DNA of 64,000 bases, from positions 22,033 to 86,032 of the forward strand of contig NZ_JAIUDQ010000020.1 of assembly GCF_020164435.1 (NCBI RefSeq), in the 5' to 3' direction. The position numbers were made by a program, and so were the translations under genes. Positions 32,154 through 41,385 of this stretch are shown here, one piece after another. Within the stretch, counting starts at the first letter, position 1. Each line of letters opens with the position of its first letter. The notes under the pieces were generated by a model. That model searched no databases. It saw only the letters and a list, made by a program, of their open reading frames with translations, and was not told the DNA's origin. Source of the stretch: Phyllobacterium lublinensis (GTDB taxonomy: Bacteria; Pseudomonadota; Alphaproteobacteria; Rhizobiales; Rhizobiaceae).

Positions 32154-33637
32154 GCGCCATTCTCCCTGGCGAGCCGGTCTTTCAGTGCCTGGCCGACTTC
32201 GGCATGGTCCGAGAAGGGTAGAACCACATCCCCCACCGTCTGGCCCTCCTCATGGCCCTTGCCGGCAACAATGAGCGTATCTCCCGATTTCATCATGGCC
32301 ACTGCTTCGCGAATGGCCTCGCGGCGATCGGGGATTTCGCGAGCTCCCGGCGCTGCGGCCAGGATTTCGGAGCGGATCGTGGCAGGCACTTCGGAACGCG
32401 GATTGTCGTCGGTCACGATGACGACGTCTGCAAGCCGCGTGGCTATCTCACCCATCATGGGGCGCTTGCCCTTGTCGCGATCACCGCCGCATCCGAAGAC
32501 GACGATGACGCGGCCGGTCGTGAAGGGCCGGACTGAGGCAAGGACGTTTTCCAGCGCATCAGGTTTGTGGGCATAGTCGACATAAGCCGGAGCCCCCTCC
32601 TCGGTTGCGCCGACGAGGTCAAGGCGCCCTGGCGCGCCCTTGAGTCGCTCCAGGCCGCGCATGGCGGCAGCGGCGGGAACACCGGTTGCAATCGCGAGGC
32701 CGGCCGCAACCAAGCCGTTGGCGACTTGGAAATCGCCCGCGAGCGGAAGCGTGATCTCAAAAATTTCACCATTGATCTGCACTTCAACGTGCTGGCGAAA
32801 CCGTTCATGCTCGACGCGCTTCAACGTGATGAAATCGCCCTTGCGGCCAACTGTCAGCACCTGGCAGCCAGCTTCGCTGGCAGCGGCAATTGTCGGCTTG
32901 GAAAAGGGATCGTCAGCAAAGATCACGGCTGGAGCGCCCTTCGGCAGCAATTCCGTGAAGAGGCGCAATTTGGCTGCGTGATATTCTTCGACGGTCGCGT
33001 GATAATCCATGTGGTCGCGGCCGAGATTGGTAAAGGCTCCTGCGGAAAGCCGAACGCCGTCCAACCGGCGCTGGTCAAGCCCATGGGACGAAGCTTCCAT
33101 CGCTGCGTGGGTCACGCCCTCTTCGACCAGTTCCTGCAGCAATTTGTGCAATTCCACCGGATCCGGCGTGGTAAGCGAACCGTAGTCGTCACGTTTGGGC
33201 GAAATGACGCCCGTCGTGCCAATGCTGGCAGAAGCGAAGCCAGCCTGGGCCCAGATCTGGCGTGTAAACGACGCCACTGAGGTTTTTCCACTTGTCCCGG
33301 TGATGGCGACCATGACATCAGGCTGAAGCTTATAGAAACTTGCCGCCGCCAGGGCCAATGTGCGGCGCGGATCGTCCACATAGATGATGGGAACTGCGAT
33401 CTTGCCGAGCTTCGCACCTTTGGATGTGACGATGACTGTTGCACCCCGTGCCGCTGCATCGGCCGCGTAGGCAGCTCCGTCGGACTTGGATCCCTTGAGC
33501 GCCGCGAAGAGGAAGCCGCGCTCCACCAAACGGGAGTCCGAAGTCAGACCATTGATCGTATTCTCCCCGATTTCGGAGATCGCCAAGGCAGGAATGCCAT
33601 TCAGATCTTTCAGTTTCATGGCCGGACTGGAACCCAT
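32150..33637 (-). CDS. murE: UDP-MurNAc-dipeptide--meso-diaminopimelate ligase MurE
   Basis: This 495-residue ligase adds the third residue of the stem. The ATP loop is GTSGKTS at residues 114-120. DDNPRSEVP carries the DNPR motif that selects meso-diaminopimelate over lysine. [13 protein letters not shown] and [14 protein letters not shown] are conserved. Start at 33637; a second ATG at 33619 (MKLKDLNG) is an alternative, and neither has a strong ribosome-binding site. Confidence 0.96.
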   Translation of the reverse strand: MGSSPAMKLKDLNGIPALAISEIGENTINGLTSDSRLVERGFLFAALKGSKSDGAAYAADAAARGATVIVTSKGAKLGKIAVPIIYVDDPRRTLALAAASFYKLQPDVMVAITGTSGKTSVASFTRQIWAQAGFASASIGTTGVISPKRDDYGSLTTPDPVELHKLLQELVEEGVTHAAMEASSHGLDQRRLDGVRLSAGAFTNLGRDHMDYHATVEEYHAAKLRLFTELLPKGAPAVIFADDPFSKPTIAAASEAGCQVLTVGRKGDFITLKRVEHERFRQHVEVQINGEIFEITLPLAGDFQVANGLVAAGLAIATGVPAAAAMRGLERLKGAPGRLDLVGATEEGAPAYVDYAHKPDALENVLASVRPFTTGRVIVVFGCGGDRDKGKRPMMGEIATRLADVVIVTDDNPRSEVPATIRSEILAAAPGAREIPDRREAIREAVAMMKSGDTLIVAGKGHEEGQTVGDVVLPFSDHAEVGQALKDRLARENGA

Positions 33638-33712
33638 TCTTCAAACATTATTCTTCATGAACTCATCAAGTCAGCTCGCAATGCGCATCGTTTTGAGTCG
33701 AATCTGCGGCAA

Positions 33713-35452
33713 CTAGTCATCAAAGGTCACCATCATTGGAGCAGATTCTTGTTCTTCACCGAAATCAGGCTTCACGCCGAGGAAAGATGCCGACCGCCGG
33801 ATAATATCGGCCACCATCGGCGCAGCATTGAACCCGGCCGTGGCGCCAACCTTGCCTTCCTCGGCCTTTGGTTCATCGATGATGGTCAAGACAACATATT
33901 CCGGCTTGTCGATCGGAAATGACGCAACGAAGGCATTGAACCGCACATCGCTCGAATAACGGCCATTGACGACCTTTTCCGCGGTACCTGTCTTGCCACC
34001 GACGCGATAGCCGGGAACGGTTGCGCGGTTACCGGAACCACCCGAGCCTTTCTCGGCGTTCAGGCGATAGAGATAGCGCATGTCCTCGCTGGTCTTTTCA
34101 TTCACAACCTGCTTTGCCACCTTGTTGGCCTCTTCGATCGTACGCGGCAGGAAGGTTGGTTCAATCAACTTGCCGCCATTCATCAGGGCAGCAGCGCCGA
34201 CAGCGGTCTGAAGCGGCGTCGTCGCCATTCCGTGCCCAAAAGCGATGGTGATCGAGTGCACCTTTTTCCAGACTTTTGGCTCCATCGGACGAGCCACTTC
34301 CGGCAGCTCCGTTGTCATGCGATCCAGGAGCCCCAGGCGGTGCAGGAACTCCCGGTGGCCCTCGATGCCCACAACATCGGCTTCCTTTGCCGAGCCGATG
34401 TTCGACGAGTAAATGAACACCTCCGGCAAGGTCAGAATGCGATGCTTGCCGTGAAAGTCGCGGATTGTCTGATGCCCGATGGTGATCGGCCGGCTAGCAT
34501 CGAATGTGCTGCTCAAATTGACCTTGCCTGAATCCAGCGCCATTGCAGTCGTAAAGCTCTTGATGGTCGATCCCATCTCGAACGTGCCTGCCGACATGCG
34601 GTTAAGCCGGTCCTTGTCGAGCGCATTGAACGGATTGTTGGGATCGAAATCCGGGGCCGATGCCATGGCCAGCACCTCGCCTGTTCGAACATTGAGCACC
34701 ACCGCACCTGCCGCTATGGCGCGATAGCGCTGCATCGCATTGACCACGACATCGCGCACGACATGCTGGACACGCAGATCGATCGACAAACGTACCGGTT
34801 CAAGCGACCGGCTGTCGGCAAGGCCGACATCCCTCAGATCAGACAGACCCTGTTCATCAATATACTTCTCCATGCCGGCGATACCCTGGTTGTCGATATT
34901 GACAAGGCCAAGGATATGCGAAGCCGTGGGCCCGCCTGGATAGAAGCGCGATTTTTCAGTTCTGAACCCGATGCCCGGGATACCCAGCGCCATGATCTGG
35001 CTCTTTTGCTGCGGCGTCAGACCACGCTTGAGCCAGGCGAAGCCGGACCCGCTCTTGAGGCGGCTGTATGTCTGTTCGAAATTGAGATCGGGCAGCACCG
35101 TCGAAAGAAGTTCAATTGCCTCGTCCGGATCGACAATCTTGCGTGGCTCCGCGTAAAGCGAGGCAGTCTTGATGTCGGTCGCCAGAACTTCACCATTGCG
35201 ATCGAGGATGTCGGGACGCGAAGCGAGCCCTGACCCGGTCGGACCGTTATAGCCTGAGGTATCTTCCTGCATGCCGTAATAGACAAGGCGACCGCCGATA
35301 ATCCCGTAGATACCCATGAAACAGGCAATAGCCATAACCACGCGGTTACGGGCACGATTGCCGGATTTCTTCTTCCTGGAATCCAGTTCGAGCGCTGGCG
35401 CGGTGCTCGCTCCAAGCTCAGATTTCTTCCGCTTGATCCAGATCCCGGCCAT
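33713..35452 (-). CDS. ftsI: penicillin-binding protein FtsI (PBP3), septal transpeptidase
   Basis: This 579-residue bitopic class B PBP crosslinks septal peptidoglycan together with FtsW. A long basic cytoplasmic tail (residues 1-37) precedes one span (VVMAIACFMGIYGIIGGRLV). The pedestal begins with ASRPDILDRNGEVLATD. The three active-site motifs are present: STIK at 295-298 (nucleophile Ser295), SSN at 349-351 and KTGT at 487-490. Its ATG overlaps the ftsL TGA (TGATG). Confidence 0.97.
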   Translation of the reverse strand: MAGIWIKRKKSELGASTAPALELDSRKKKSGNRARNRVVMAIACFMGIYGIIGGRLVYYGMQEDTSGYNGPTGSGLASRPDILDRNGEVLATDIKTASLYAEPRKIVDPDEAIELLSTVLPDLNFEQTYSRLKSGSGFAWLKRGLTPQQKSQIMALGIPGIGFRTEKSRFYPGGPTASHILGLVNIDNQGIAGMEKYIDEQGLSDLRDVGLADSRSLEPVRLSIDLRVQHVVRDVVVNAMQRYRAIAAGAVVLNVRTGEVLAMASAPDFDPNNPFNALDKDRLNRMSAGTFEMGSTIKSFTTAMALDSGKVNLSSTFDASRPITIGHQTIRDFHGKHRILTLPEVFIYSSNIGSAKEADVVGIEGHREFLHRLGLLDRMTTELPEVARPMEPKVWKKVHSITIAFGHGMATTPLQTAVGAAALMNGGKLIEPTFLPRTIEEANKVAKQVVNEKTSEDMRYLYRLNAEKGSGGSGNRATVPGYRVGGKTGTAEKVVNGRYSSDVRFNAFVASFPIDKPEYVVLTIIDEPKAEEGKVGATAGFNAAPMVADIIRRSASFLGVKPDFGEEQESAPMMVTFDD

Positions 35453-35922
35453 CAGTAGAGCCCCACTCCCTTTGGTGCTGCCTTTGGTGCTACCTTCGGA
35501 ACGCTGCGTATCGGTGGTTTTGGAACCGCCTTCGGCTTGACAATGCTTCCGGTCGTGGTGACGTCGGGTTTGATGGTCCCTGCTGCACTTGCTTCGGTGA
35601 TGATACTGGCTACGTCATCAAGGTCCTCCACCACTGGCCTTGGCTGGGGGAGTTCGTTGATCGTAACGATCTGCTGTGCCTCGACCTGCTGAAGCTCGAG
35701 CTGCCCCTGGAAGGATTCCACCAGTTTCTGCAACCGGTTCGGCTGGGTCAGCAGGCTCCAGTCGGCCTTGAGCAAATCAATCGTATCGCGCTCATCGGTG
35801 ATCATGCGCTCGAGCTTGTTGACCTGTGCCATCTGCTTCTCAGCGTCGTGCTTGATCTTGTAGGTCACGGCCGCCGCCATGATCATCAGTCCGATCAAAA
35901 TAATGTCGAAGGTACGCAGCAC
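35452..35922 (-). CDS. ftsL: cell division protein FtsL
   Basis: This 156-residue bitopic protein has one span (FDIILIGLMIMAAAVTYKI, about residues 5-23), a heptad-rich helix (KQMAQVNKLERMITDERDTIDLLKADW) that pairs with FtsB, and the alphaproteobacterial FtsL motif LTQPNRLQKLVE. The C-terminal 50 residues are Pro/Lys/Val-rich and disordered. GTG start at 35922, 3 bp after the rsmH stop. Confidence 0.92.
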   Translation of the reverse strand: MLRTFDIILIGLMIMAAAVTYKIKHDAEKQMAQVNKLERMITDERDTIDLLKADWSLLTQPNRLQKLVESFQGQLELQQVEAQQIVTINELPQPRPVVEDLDDVASIITEASAAGTIKPDVTTTGSIVKPKAVPKPPIRSVPKVAPKAAPKGVGLY

Positions 35923-35925
35923 AGG

Positions 35926-36951
35926 TCAGCTCCTCGCCGTTTCATGAAAAACCGGAAGATTGGGCAGGCCGTAGATCGAGTGATCTTCGGCGAGCGGCGG
36001 ATTGTCCGTGCGAATGCCAGCGCGCAGCTTGGCAGAACGTGCGCGGGGGTTACGGGCAGACTCGGCTTCGCTCGGCGCAACAATACCCTTGCCGATCGGG
36101 GTAAAGCTGGCCAGACGCTGCTCAAGCTGCGGCAGATGACGCGACCCGCCGCCTGTTCCCGAACGATCCGCGAAGAAGCGTTTGACGATGCGGTCTTCCA
36201 GTGAATGAAACGTCACGACGACCAGGCGTCCGTCAGGCTTGAGAACACGTTCCGCCGCATGCAGCGCTCGAACCAGTTCACCCAGTTCGTCATTGACAAA
36301 AATGCGCAGCGCCTGGAACACCCGTGTTGCGGGGTGAATGGGCACTTTCGGATTTCTGCCAACAAGCGCTTCGATTGCATTGGCAAGGTCGCGCGTACGG
36401 GTAAAGGGCTCGGATGCCCTACGCTTTTCGATCATGCGGGCAATGCGACCGGCATGCCGTTCTTCACCCAGAAAATTGAAGATTCGAGCCAGATCGCCCG
36501 TTTTCAACCGGTTGACGACGTCGGCAGCACTGGGCCCGGAGCTCGACATGCGCATGTCGAGCGGCCCATCCTTCTGGAATGAAAATCCACGTTCGGCCTC
36601 ATCGATCTGCATGGAGGATACGCCGATGTCGAGAACGATGCCGTCCGGGGCGCCCAGCAGCGCCACCTGGTCGAGGGTAGAGAACGTGCCCTGAACGAGC
36701 GTCAGCCGGCCCCCGTATTCCCTCTCCATCGCCCGTCCGGCTTCGATCGCCGAGGGATCCCGATCAACGGCCGTAACGGATGCACCGGTCTGGAGAATGC
36801 GCCTGGTGTAACCGCCCGCACCGAATGTGCCGTCGATGACGAGCTGACCATTGGAAGGCTGAAGCGCAGCGATCACTTCCTCGATCAGAACCGGTATATG
36901 GCGTCCGTTACCATCCGCATCCGACGTGACGTCGCTGCCCGGGCCGGCCAT
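35926..36951 (-). CDS. rsmH: 16S rRNA (cytosine1402-N4)-methyltransferase RsmH (MraW)
   Basis: This 341-residue methyltransferase modifies C1402 in the ribosomal P site. [15 protein letters not shown] is the classic N-terminus, [15 protein letters not shown] is SAM motif I, and [30 protein letters not shown] and [15 protein letters not shown] are family signatures. The ATG at 36951 overlaps the mraZ TGA by one base (TGATG). The same frame is open for 225 codons upstream, through mraZ and its leader, but nothing in that extension looks like RsmH. Confidence 0.96.
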   Translation of the reverse strand: MAGPGSDVTSDADGNGRHIPVLIEEVIAALQPSNGQLVIDGTFGAGGYTRRILQTGASVTAVDRDPSAIEAGRAMEREYGGRLTLVQGTFSTLDQVALLGAPDGIVLDIGVSSMQIDEAERGFSFQKDGPLDMRMSSSGPSAADVVNRLKTGDLARIFNFLGEERHAGRIARMIEKRRASEPFTRTRDLANAIEALVGRNPKVPIHPATRVFQALRIFVNDELGELVRALHAAERVLKPDGRLVVVTFHSLEDRIVKRFFADRSGTGGGSRHLPQLEQRLASFTPIGKGIVAPSEAESARNPRARSAKLRAGIRTDNPPLAEDHSIYGLPNLPVFHETARS

Positions 36952-37415
36952 CAGCTGCTCCCTGCCGGAGCGCTCAGTTCCCGCTGCCGACGTTGCTCCG
37001 CCAGGCGCGCTCGGACCCTTGCCCGATGTGTCTCGAACTGGTCCGGCTGCCACATCTGAAAATGTGTATTGGCGCCCGCAAAGGTCACATCGGCCGAGAT
37101 GCCGGTATGCTCGCGAATAAAGTCTGTAACCGTAATCCGTCCGTCCCCGTCGAGCTTCAGGAAGCCCCCATCCGCGTGCAGATAGAAAGACATATCGTCC
37201 GCTGTTTCTGCGAAGGGATCCTCCTGCCCCAGATGCTTGTCGAAGCGGGTCAGAAGTTCCGGTCCGCCCACATCGAGAGCAGGCAGGTGCAACGAGCGAA
37301 GCGCATAGAGTTCCGTGTACCCCGCCATCTGGATGATCGAACGAAATGGCGCCGGAACGGAGACCCGTCCCTTGGCATCGATCTTGTTCGTTACATGTCC
37401 GAGGAACCGGTTCAA
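36951..37415 (-). CDS. mraZ: transcriptional regulator MraZ
   Basis: This 154-residue protein has two AbrB-like MraZ repeats. [25 protein letters not shown] and the second [17 protein letters not shown] each carry the family's DxxGR-type core (DAKGR and DGDGR). MraZ binds tandem TGGG-type repeats before the operon and represses dcw genes. The start codon is TTG at 37415 with AGGG 7 bases upstream; no in-frame ATG or GTG fits. A TTG start would lower the yield of the regulator relative to rsmH. Confidence 0.92.
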   Translation of the reverse strand: MNRFLGHVTNKIDAKGRVSVPAPFRSIIQMAGYTELYALRSLHLPALDVGGPELLTRFDKHLGQEDPFAETADDMSFYLHADGGFLKLDGDGRITVTDFIREHTGISADVTFAGANTHFQMWQPDQFETHRARVRARLAEQRRQRELSAPAGSS

Positions 37416-37816
37416 ACCACAACCCTGCCGTTTTTGCCCCGGGCGTCATAGGGGCCTCGATCATTTCCAACTCTGCTTCGCTCCTCTTTCGTTTCGAAGC
37501 GCGAGCGCCATCAATAGGAGTCGGAGCACCGGCAAAGTGAGCCGAGCGCCTACCCTGGCAAGCCAAATCCAATGTCGGGAAACACCGTGTCGACTGAACG
37601 CTACTGATGAAATCAAGCGATATCATGGGGCACTATGGGCGTCAATGGGACTAGAGCACACTGGATGGGAGTGGGCCCGCAATTCCAGCACACTTCCGGC
37701 GATTCTGAATTTATCGCTCATTAAGCTTAATGAAGGGTTAGGACTATCGCGCGAGGTGTAAGCGAACACCGCCGCACGCAACGTCGCCGGGCATGCCCGC
37801 GATGAAAAATTGAAGT
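37416..37816 (-). promoter_or_regulatory. dcw operon leader and promoter region, including phased TGGG repeats
   Basis: These 401 bp between rnpB and mraZ contain no convincing gene. On the plus strand TGGG occurs at 37626, 37636 and 37646, with 10-bp spacing, and again at 37666 and 37673. Ten-bp-phased TGGG elements are the recognised MraZ-binding pattern in E. coli. They lie about 210-260 bp before the mraZ start, so the transcript leader would be long. A GANTC site is at 37701 and AT-rich sequence at 37706-37735 may hold the core promoter. Confidence 0.5.
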
Positions 37817-38304
37817 GCCAGCTGGCCTGTAAGCCGGGTTCTGTATGGCCGGGTTTTCACCCGGCGCGGCAGCCATTCATCTTGGACGGATGTTGCCATC
37901 CGCCTCCTGCAACCTACCCGGACGACTGACCCGGAAACTGATCGCCGGACTTTCGCCCAGCACGCCGTCCCTATTCGGTTTTGCTCCCGGTGGGGTTTGC
38001 CATGCCGCCGCTGTTACCAGTTGCGCGGTGGGCTCTTACCCCACCCTTTCACCCTTACCCCGTCATTCCTTGCGTCCAGTCCACTATCCCTTGTCGCAAT
38101 TCCGGATGGAAAACCGCTTCACACTTTTCCTGGAATTACTCTGGACCCGGCACAACGAAAGACGGGGCGGTTTCCTTTCTGTGGCACTTTCCCTGGGGTC
38201 GCCCCCGCCGGACGTTATCCGGCACCGTGTTTCCCTGGAGCCCGGACTTTCCTCACATGCCGCCTTTCGGCTTATGACATGCGCGGCTGCCCGGCCAGCT
38301 GGCG
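37817..38304 (-). ncRNA. rnpB: RNase P RNA, bacterial type A
   Basis: This is the catalytic RNA that matures tRNA 5' ends. The P1 helix is formed by the two ends: GCCAGCTGGCC at the 5' end (complement of 38293-38303) and GGCCAGCTGGC at the 3' end (complement of 37817-37827). The near-universal 5' core GAGGAAAGTCCGGGCTCC and the 3' core ATACAGAACCCGGCTTA are present. So are GACGGGGTAAGGGTGAAAGG-type and GGGCGAAAGTCC-type conserved blocks. The estimated length of about 488 nt is long for the class, mainly because of a GC-rich P12 region at about 38095-38190. Ends are set by P1, to within a few bases. Confidence 0.95.
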
Positions 38305-38341
38305 ATCCGTATAAATGCGTTCTTAGGGAAAAACGCAAATG

Positions 38342-38373
38342 AAAAAGCCGGCGGAGCGATCCACCGGCTTTTT
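38342..38373 (-). terminator. rho-independent terminator after the lytic transglycosylase gene
   Basis: AAAAAGCCGG and CCGGCTTTTT form the stem, with GG/CC continuing it towards the loop. On the minus strand the stem ends in CTTTTTCATTT. It is 26 bp after the stop of the transglycosylase gene and just before rnpB. Confidence 0.85.
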
Positions 38374-38398
38374 AAGGCAGTCAAAGCAAGCGCAAAGC

Positions 38399-39190
38399 TT
38401 ACATGGAAGCCATCTGTGTCTTTACCTTGGCGCAATAATTGGCCGAGACCGGGTTCATGCGGGTGGCGCCGTGGCCGGCATTGTACCGCAGGATCGTTCC
38501 GCACGTTGTGCCATTGCCGAGCTTGTGTGCCCCCGCAAGATATTTCATTCCCCAACGGATGTTCGTGTCCGGGTTGTAAAGAGCCTCGCGCGAACCGGTA
38601 TACCCAAGGCCACGTGCAGTCTCGAGCTTGATCTGCATCAGGCCAATTTCGCCGGCACTGCCTGTGGTGTTCGGCTGGTAGTTGCTCTCGACGCTGATGA
38701 CCGCATTGGCCAATGCCACCGGCACGCCATAGGATGCCGCGTAGGAATTGATGATCGTCGAATACTTGGTCGGTCCCATCGCCGAAGCGATGCTGCCGGT
38801 TGTCATCGTGTCGATGCTACCGATTGTCTTGTTCGTCACAACTGTCTTTTCACGGGCCTTGGCCTGGACGACGGGACGCTTGTGCGAAGCGGCCTTCCTG
38901 CTCACACGCTGCTGCTTTGCGGCAGCAGTTGCCTTGCTGACACGCGACTGCTTGGCAGCAGCTGTTTTCTTGACAACAGGTGCCTTGGCGGCACTCGTTT
39001 TGACTTTACCCTTTGGCTGAACCGCCTTAGTCGACTTATCGGTTGCCTTTGATTTCAGCTCATTTGCCCGTTTCGCCTTGATGAAGTCAGCGAGATTCGT
39101 AGGAGCTGCCGAACTGCTTAGTGCCGAACTCGAGCCGTAGAGGGCCATCGCCCCGAGAAGGGCGAAAATCATACCAAATTTTTTTGTCAT
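38399..39190 (-). CDS. secreted lytic transglycosylase (SLT domain) with basic Ala/Lys linker
   Basis: This 263-residue protein has an N-terminal hydrophobic signal (MTKKFGMIFALLGAMALYGSSSALS). A Lys/Ala-rich low-complexity region (about residues 45-125, with repeated KQSRVSKATAAAKQ-like units) probably holds it to acidic wall. The goose-lysozyme-like domain is at about 145-255: ANAVISVESNYQPNTTGSAG carries the catalytic Glu, followed by EIGLMQIKLETARGLGY and ILRYNAGHGATRM. The start at 39190 is the one that gives a signal peptide. It cleaves the MurNAc-GlcNAc bond with 1,6-anhydro products (family knowledge). Confidence 0.88.
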   Translation of the reverse strand: MTKKFGMIFALLGAMALYGSSSALSSSAAPTNLADFIKAKRANELKSKATDKSTKAVQPKGKVKTSAAKAPVVKKTAAAKQSRVSKATAAAKQQRVSRKAASHKRPVVQAKAREKTVVTNKTIGSIDTMTTGSIASAMGPTKYSTIINSYAASYGVPVALANAVISVESNYQPNTTGSAGEIGLMQIKLETARGLGYTGSREALYNPDTNIRWGMKYLAGAHKLGNGTTCGTILRYNAGHGATRMNPVSANYCAKVKTQMASM

Positions 39191-39403
39191 CGTTTTCCGT
39201 CTAAATGCTTGGGCCGCACGAACGTGCACGCCGGGATCATTCCGTCGCCCAAAAATCAAAGGGGCAGAGCCGGAACACTGGCCAAGGATTTGACGGTCCA
39301 ATGCAGCCGAATATTGGTCGGCCAAATAACTTTGTGTAACCCATTGAAATATATAGGTTGCACTGCACAAAATGAGGCTAAAAAGGCTTTTTTGTTCAAT
39401 AAG

Positions 39404-40168
39404 TTACGCAGTCAGCACCGGAAGGGCAGAAAGCAGTCGATGCAGCGTCTCGATGGTTGACATGTCCGCGACTCCATCGACTTTTTCAGGGCGAAAGTGG
39501 CGTTGAAACGCCAAAATGCCCAATTCTGTCGCCGATCCGAACACTCCATCGATCGGGACGCCATAGCCGTAGACGGCCAGCATCGACTGAAGAGCTTCGA
39601 CAGGCTGCCCCTCGTCCCCCAGGGAGAAGAAGCGGCCGCCGCGCACAGGTGAAGGGATAACCCAGTGACCCACGCCGGCATCGTAGAGAACAGGCCACGG
39701 AAACTTTTCGCCCGGATCGATCTTGCGAGCGGGCGCAATATCGGAATGTGCCAGGACCGCCTCTGGCCGGATGCCATGGCGTGAGATAATGCCTTTGCAC
39801 AGATCGATAACGGCATCGATCTGCTGGCTCTTGAAATCGGGGAAATCGAGCAAGGGACCCTCATTGACGATCTCGATCCCGATCGAACTCGAATTGATAT
39901 CCGTCTCGCCCTTCCAGGAGCTCTGGCCAGCGTGCCACGCACGCTCGCTCTCCGGAACCATTTGTACAACGCGGCCATCTTCGTGAACGAGATAATGCGC
40001 CGACACCTCGCTTGCCGGGTTTGCCAGCCAGCTTTCGGCAGCCGCACCGGTCTCCATGCCAGTGTAATGAAGGATAAGCAGAGAGGGCCGCTTGCCGTCC
40101 CTGCGAGGTCCGAAATTCGGTGAGGCATGAACTTCAGCGCGCAAATGGTTGGATTCAAACGCTTTCAT
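39404..40168 (-). CDS. ampD: AmpD-like N-acetylmuramoyl-L-alanine amidase with peptidoglycan-binding domain
   Basis: This 254-residue enzyme combines an Amidase_2 domain (about residues 20-165) with a C-terminal PG_binding_1 repeat (VEALQSMLAVYGYGVPIDGVFG, about 190-245). Zinc and catalytic motifs are ILHYTGM, SAHYLVHEDGRVVQMVPE and LAHSDIAPARKIDPG. No signal peptide is seen, fitting a cytosolic AmpD role in recycling anhydro-muropeptides. Its ATG lies inside the 3' end of the upstream DjlA-like gene (14-bp overlap), so they are cotranscribed. Confidence 0.9.
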   Translation of the reverse strand: MKAFESNHLRAEVHASPNFGPRRDGKRPSLLILHYTGMETGAAAESWLANPASEVSAHYLVHEDGRVVQMVPESERAWHAGQSSWKGETDINSSSIGIEIVNEGPLLDFPDFKSQQIDAVIDLCKGIISRHGIRPEAVLAHSDIAPARKIDPGEKFPWPVLYDAGVGHWVIPSPVRGGRFFSLGDEGQPVEALQSMLAVYGYGVPIDGVFGSATELGILAFQRHFRPEKVDGVADMSTIETLHRLLSALPVLTA

Positions 40169-40874
40169 ATGCCTTCAGGTCTTTTTCGACTTTTTCCCAG
40201 GCCGCATTGATCGCGGCAATACGCTGATTGGCAATTGCGATGAATTCTTCCGGGACGCCGCGGGCCATCAGCATGTCCGGATGGTTTTCACGAACCAACG
40301 CCCGGTATTGCTTGCGGGCCGCTTCAAAGCTGACGTCCCGCGAGAGGCCGAGGACGAGATAGGGATCGGCATGCCCCCTTCCGGCATGACGTGCCAGGAT
40401 CCGATCAAACTGTGCTTCGTCAAGCTCGAATATCTCGGCTACAGTGCCGAGAAAAGTCAGTTCCTTGTCATGCAGCGCGCCGTCTGCCTTGGCGATGTGA
40501 AACAGCCCATCGAGCACGTCCTCGAGCATCTTGCAATTCGGCTTGCCGCTGCCGCAAAGCCCCGCCAGTTGGGTCGCATAGGCCTCGTACCCAGCCACGT
40601 CCTGCTTTGCGAGATTATACAGCCGCGACACCTGATCCTGATACTGTTGCGGCACATGGAAAATGTCGTGAAAAGCATTGACCTCGACCTGCGAGACCAC
40701 GCCGTCCGCCTTGGCCATCTTGGCCGACAGTGCAATCATGGCAATCGAGAATGCCACGCGGCGCCGGGTTTCCGGATCACCCTCAAAAGCTGTCCGCACC
40801 GCCTCGATGAGGCTTGAGAAAGCATCAATCGCGGTGCTGGTGATGAAATCGCTGATACGGCGCCAAATCGACAT
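40155..40874 (-). CDS. DjlA-like protein: TerB domain plus C-terminal J domain
   Basis: This 239-residue protein has an N-terminal helical TerB-like domain (about residues 30-145: VAFSIAMIALSAKMAKADGVVSQVEVNAF and FHIAKADGALHDKELTFL repeats with acidic metal-binding turns). A J domain follows (about 170-235) with the HPD tripeptide in ALVRENHPDMLMARGVPEEF. Unlike E. coli DjlA it has no N-terminal membrane anchor. It probably stimulates DnaK on envelope-related clients (inference). An 18-bp palindrome lies 21 bp before the start. Confidence 0.88.
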   Translation of the reverse strand: MSIWRRISDFITSTAIDAFSSLIEAVRTAFEGDPETRRRVAFSIAMIALSAKMAKADGVVSQVEVNAFHDIFHVPQQYQDQVSRLYNLAKQDVAGYEAYATQLAGLCGSGKPNCKMLEDVLDGLFHIAKADGALHDKELTFLGTVAEIFELDEAQFDRILARHAGRGHADPYLVLGLSRDVSFEAARKQYRALVRENHPDMLMARGVPEEFIAIANQRIAAINAAWEKVEKDLKAYESV

Positions 40875-40894
40875 GAGCTTCGTTTTATCAAATT

Positions 40895-40912
40895 CTCTCG
40901 CAATTGCGAGAG
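40895..40912. promoter_or_regulatory. perfect 18-bp palindrome upstream of the DjlA-like gene
   Basis: CTCTCGCAATTGCGAGAG reads identically on both strands and ends 21 bp before the ATG at 40874. It is separate from the terminator next to it. It could be an operator or a hairpin near the transcription start. No known regulator consensus was recognised. Confidence 0.45.
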
Positions 40913-40917
40913 CGATA

Positions 40918-40944
40918 ATAAAAAGCCGGCCCGAAGGCCGGCCA
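40918..40944 (-). terminator. rho-independent terminator after the Ala/Pro-rich lipoprotein gene
   Basis: GCCGGCC (40925-40931) and GGCCGGC (40936-40942) pair around loop CGAA. On the minus strand the stem is followed by TTTTTATTAT. It is 22 bp after the stop of the lipoprotein gene. Confidence 0.85.
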
Positions 40945-40965
40945 TTTATTGAGTTTCATATTGCT

Positions 40966-41385
40966 TTATTGAACGCCAAGTGCCTCCTTGATGGCCTTCT
41001 CGGCGGCATCCGCAGCAGCAGTGACCTGCTCAGCAGTCTGACCCGCCGCCTTGGCAGCTTCCTCAGCGGCCGTTCGTGCCGTTGCAACGGCAGCCTGCTT
41101 CTGTTCGGCAGTCATCGTTGCAGCCTGTTCCTTGAGCTTGTTGAGCGTGTCCTGTGCATTCATGGGCGCCGCCGGGGCAGCCGGTGCCTCGGTTTTCGCT
41201 GGCTCAGCGGGAGCTGGTGCCGAGGCGGCGGGCGTTGGTTCCGGGGCCGCAGTCGTTGGTGCCGGAGCTGGTGCGGGCTGCTCGGTCGTTGCCGGAGCCT
41301 GTTCGGATTTCTTCTCGCCTTCGCCGCAGGCCGCAAGTGTCAAAAGCGAAACGGCCGCAAGCGAAACAACTAATTTATTCCTCAT
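40966..41385 (-). CDS. Ala/Pro-rich lipoprotein, 139 residues
   Basis: The start [21 protein letters not shown] has a lipobox LAAC, so Cys20 is probably lipidated. A disordered Pro/Ala/Glu stretch (about residues 27-75) works as a spacer. The C-terminal part is strongly helical and Ala/Glu/Gln-rich ([26 protein letters not shown] onward) and could form a coiled coil, as in small wall-associated lipoproteins. GGAGAGGAAAACC precedes the ATG at 41385. Function unknown; it has its own terminator. Confidence 0.8.
   Translation of the reverse strand: MRNKLVVSLAAVSLLTLAACGEGEKKSEQAPATTEQPAPAPAPTTAAPEPTPAASAPAPAEPAKTEAPAAPAAPMNAQDTLNKLKEQAATMTAEQKQAAVATARTAAEEAAKAAGQTAEQVTAAADAAEKAIKEALGVQ

Noticed and set aside
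36952..37626. Upstream in-frame extension of rsmH, giving 566 codons
   Set aside because: The extra 225 codons run through mraZ in another frame and the dcw leader and do not resemble RsmH. The TGATG overlap with mraZ marks the real start.
37845..38342. Plus-strand open frames of 98-165 codons
   Set aside because: They lie over the RNase P RNA, whose conserved core and P1 helix explain the sequence.
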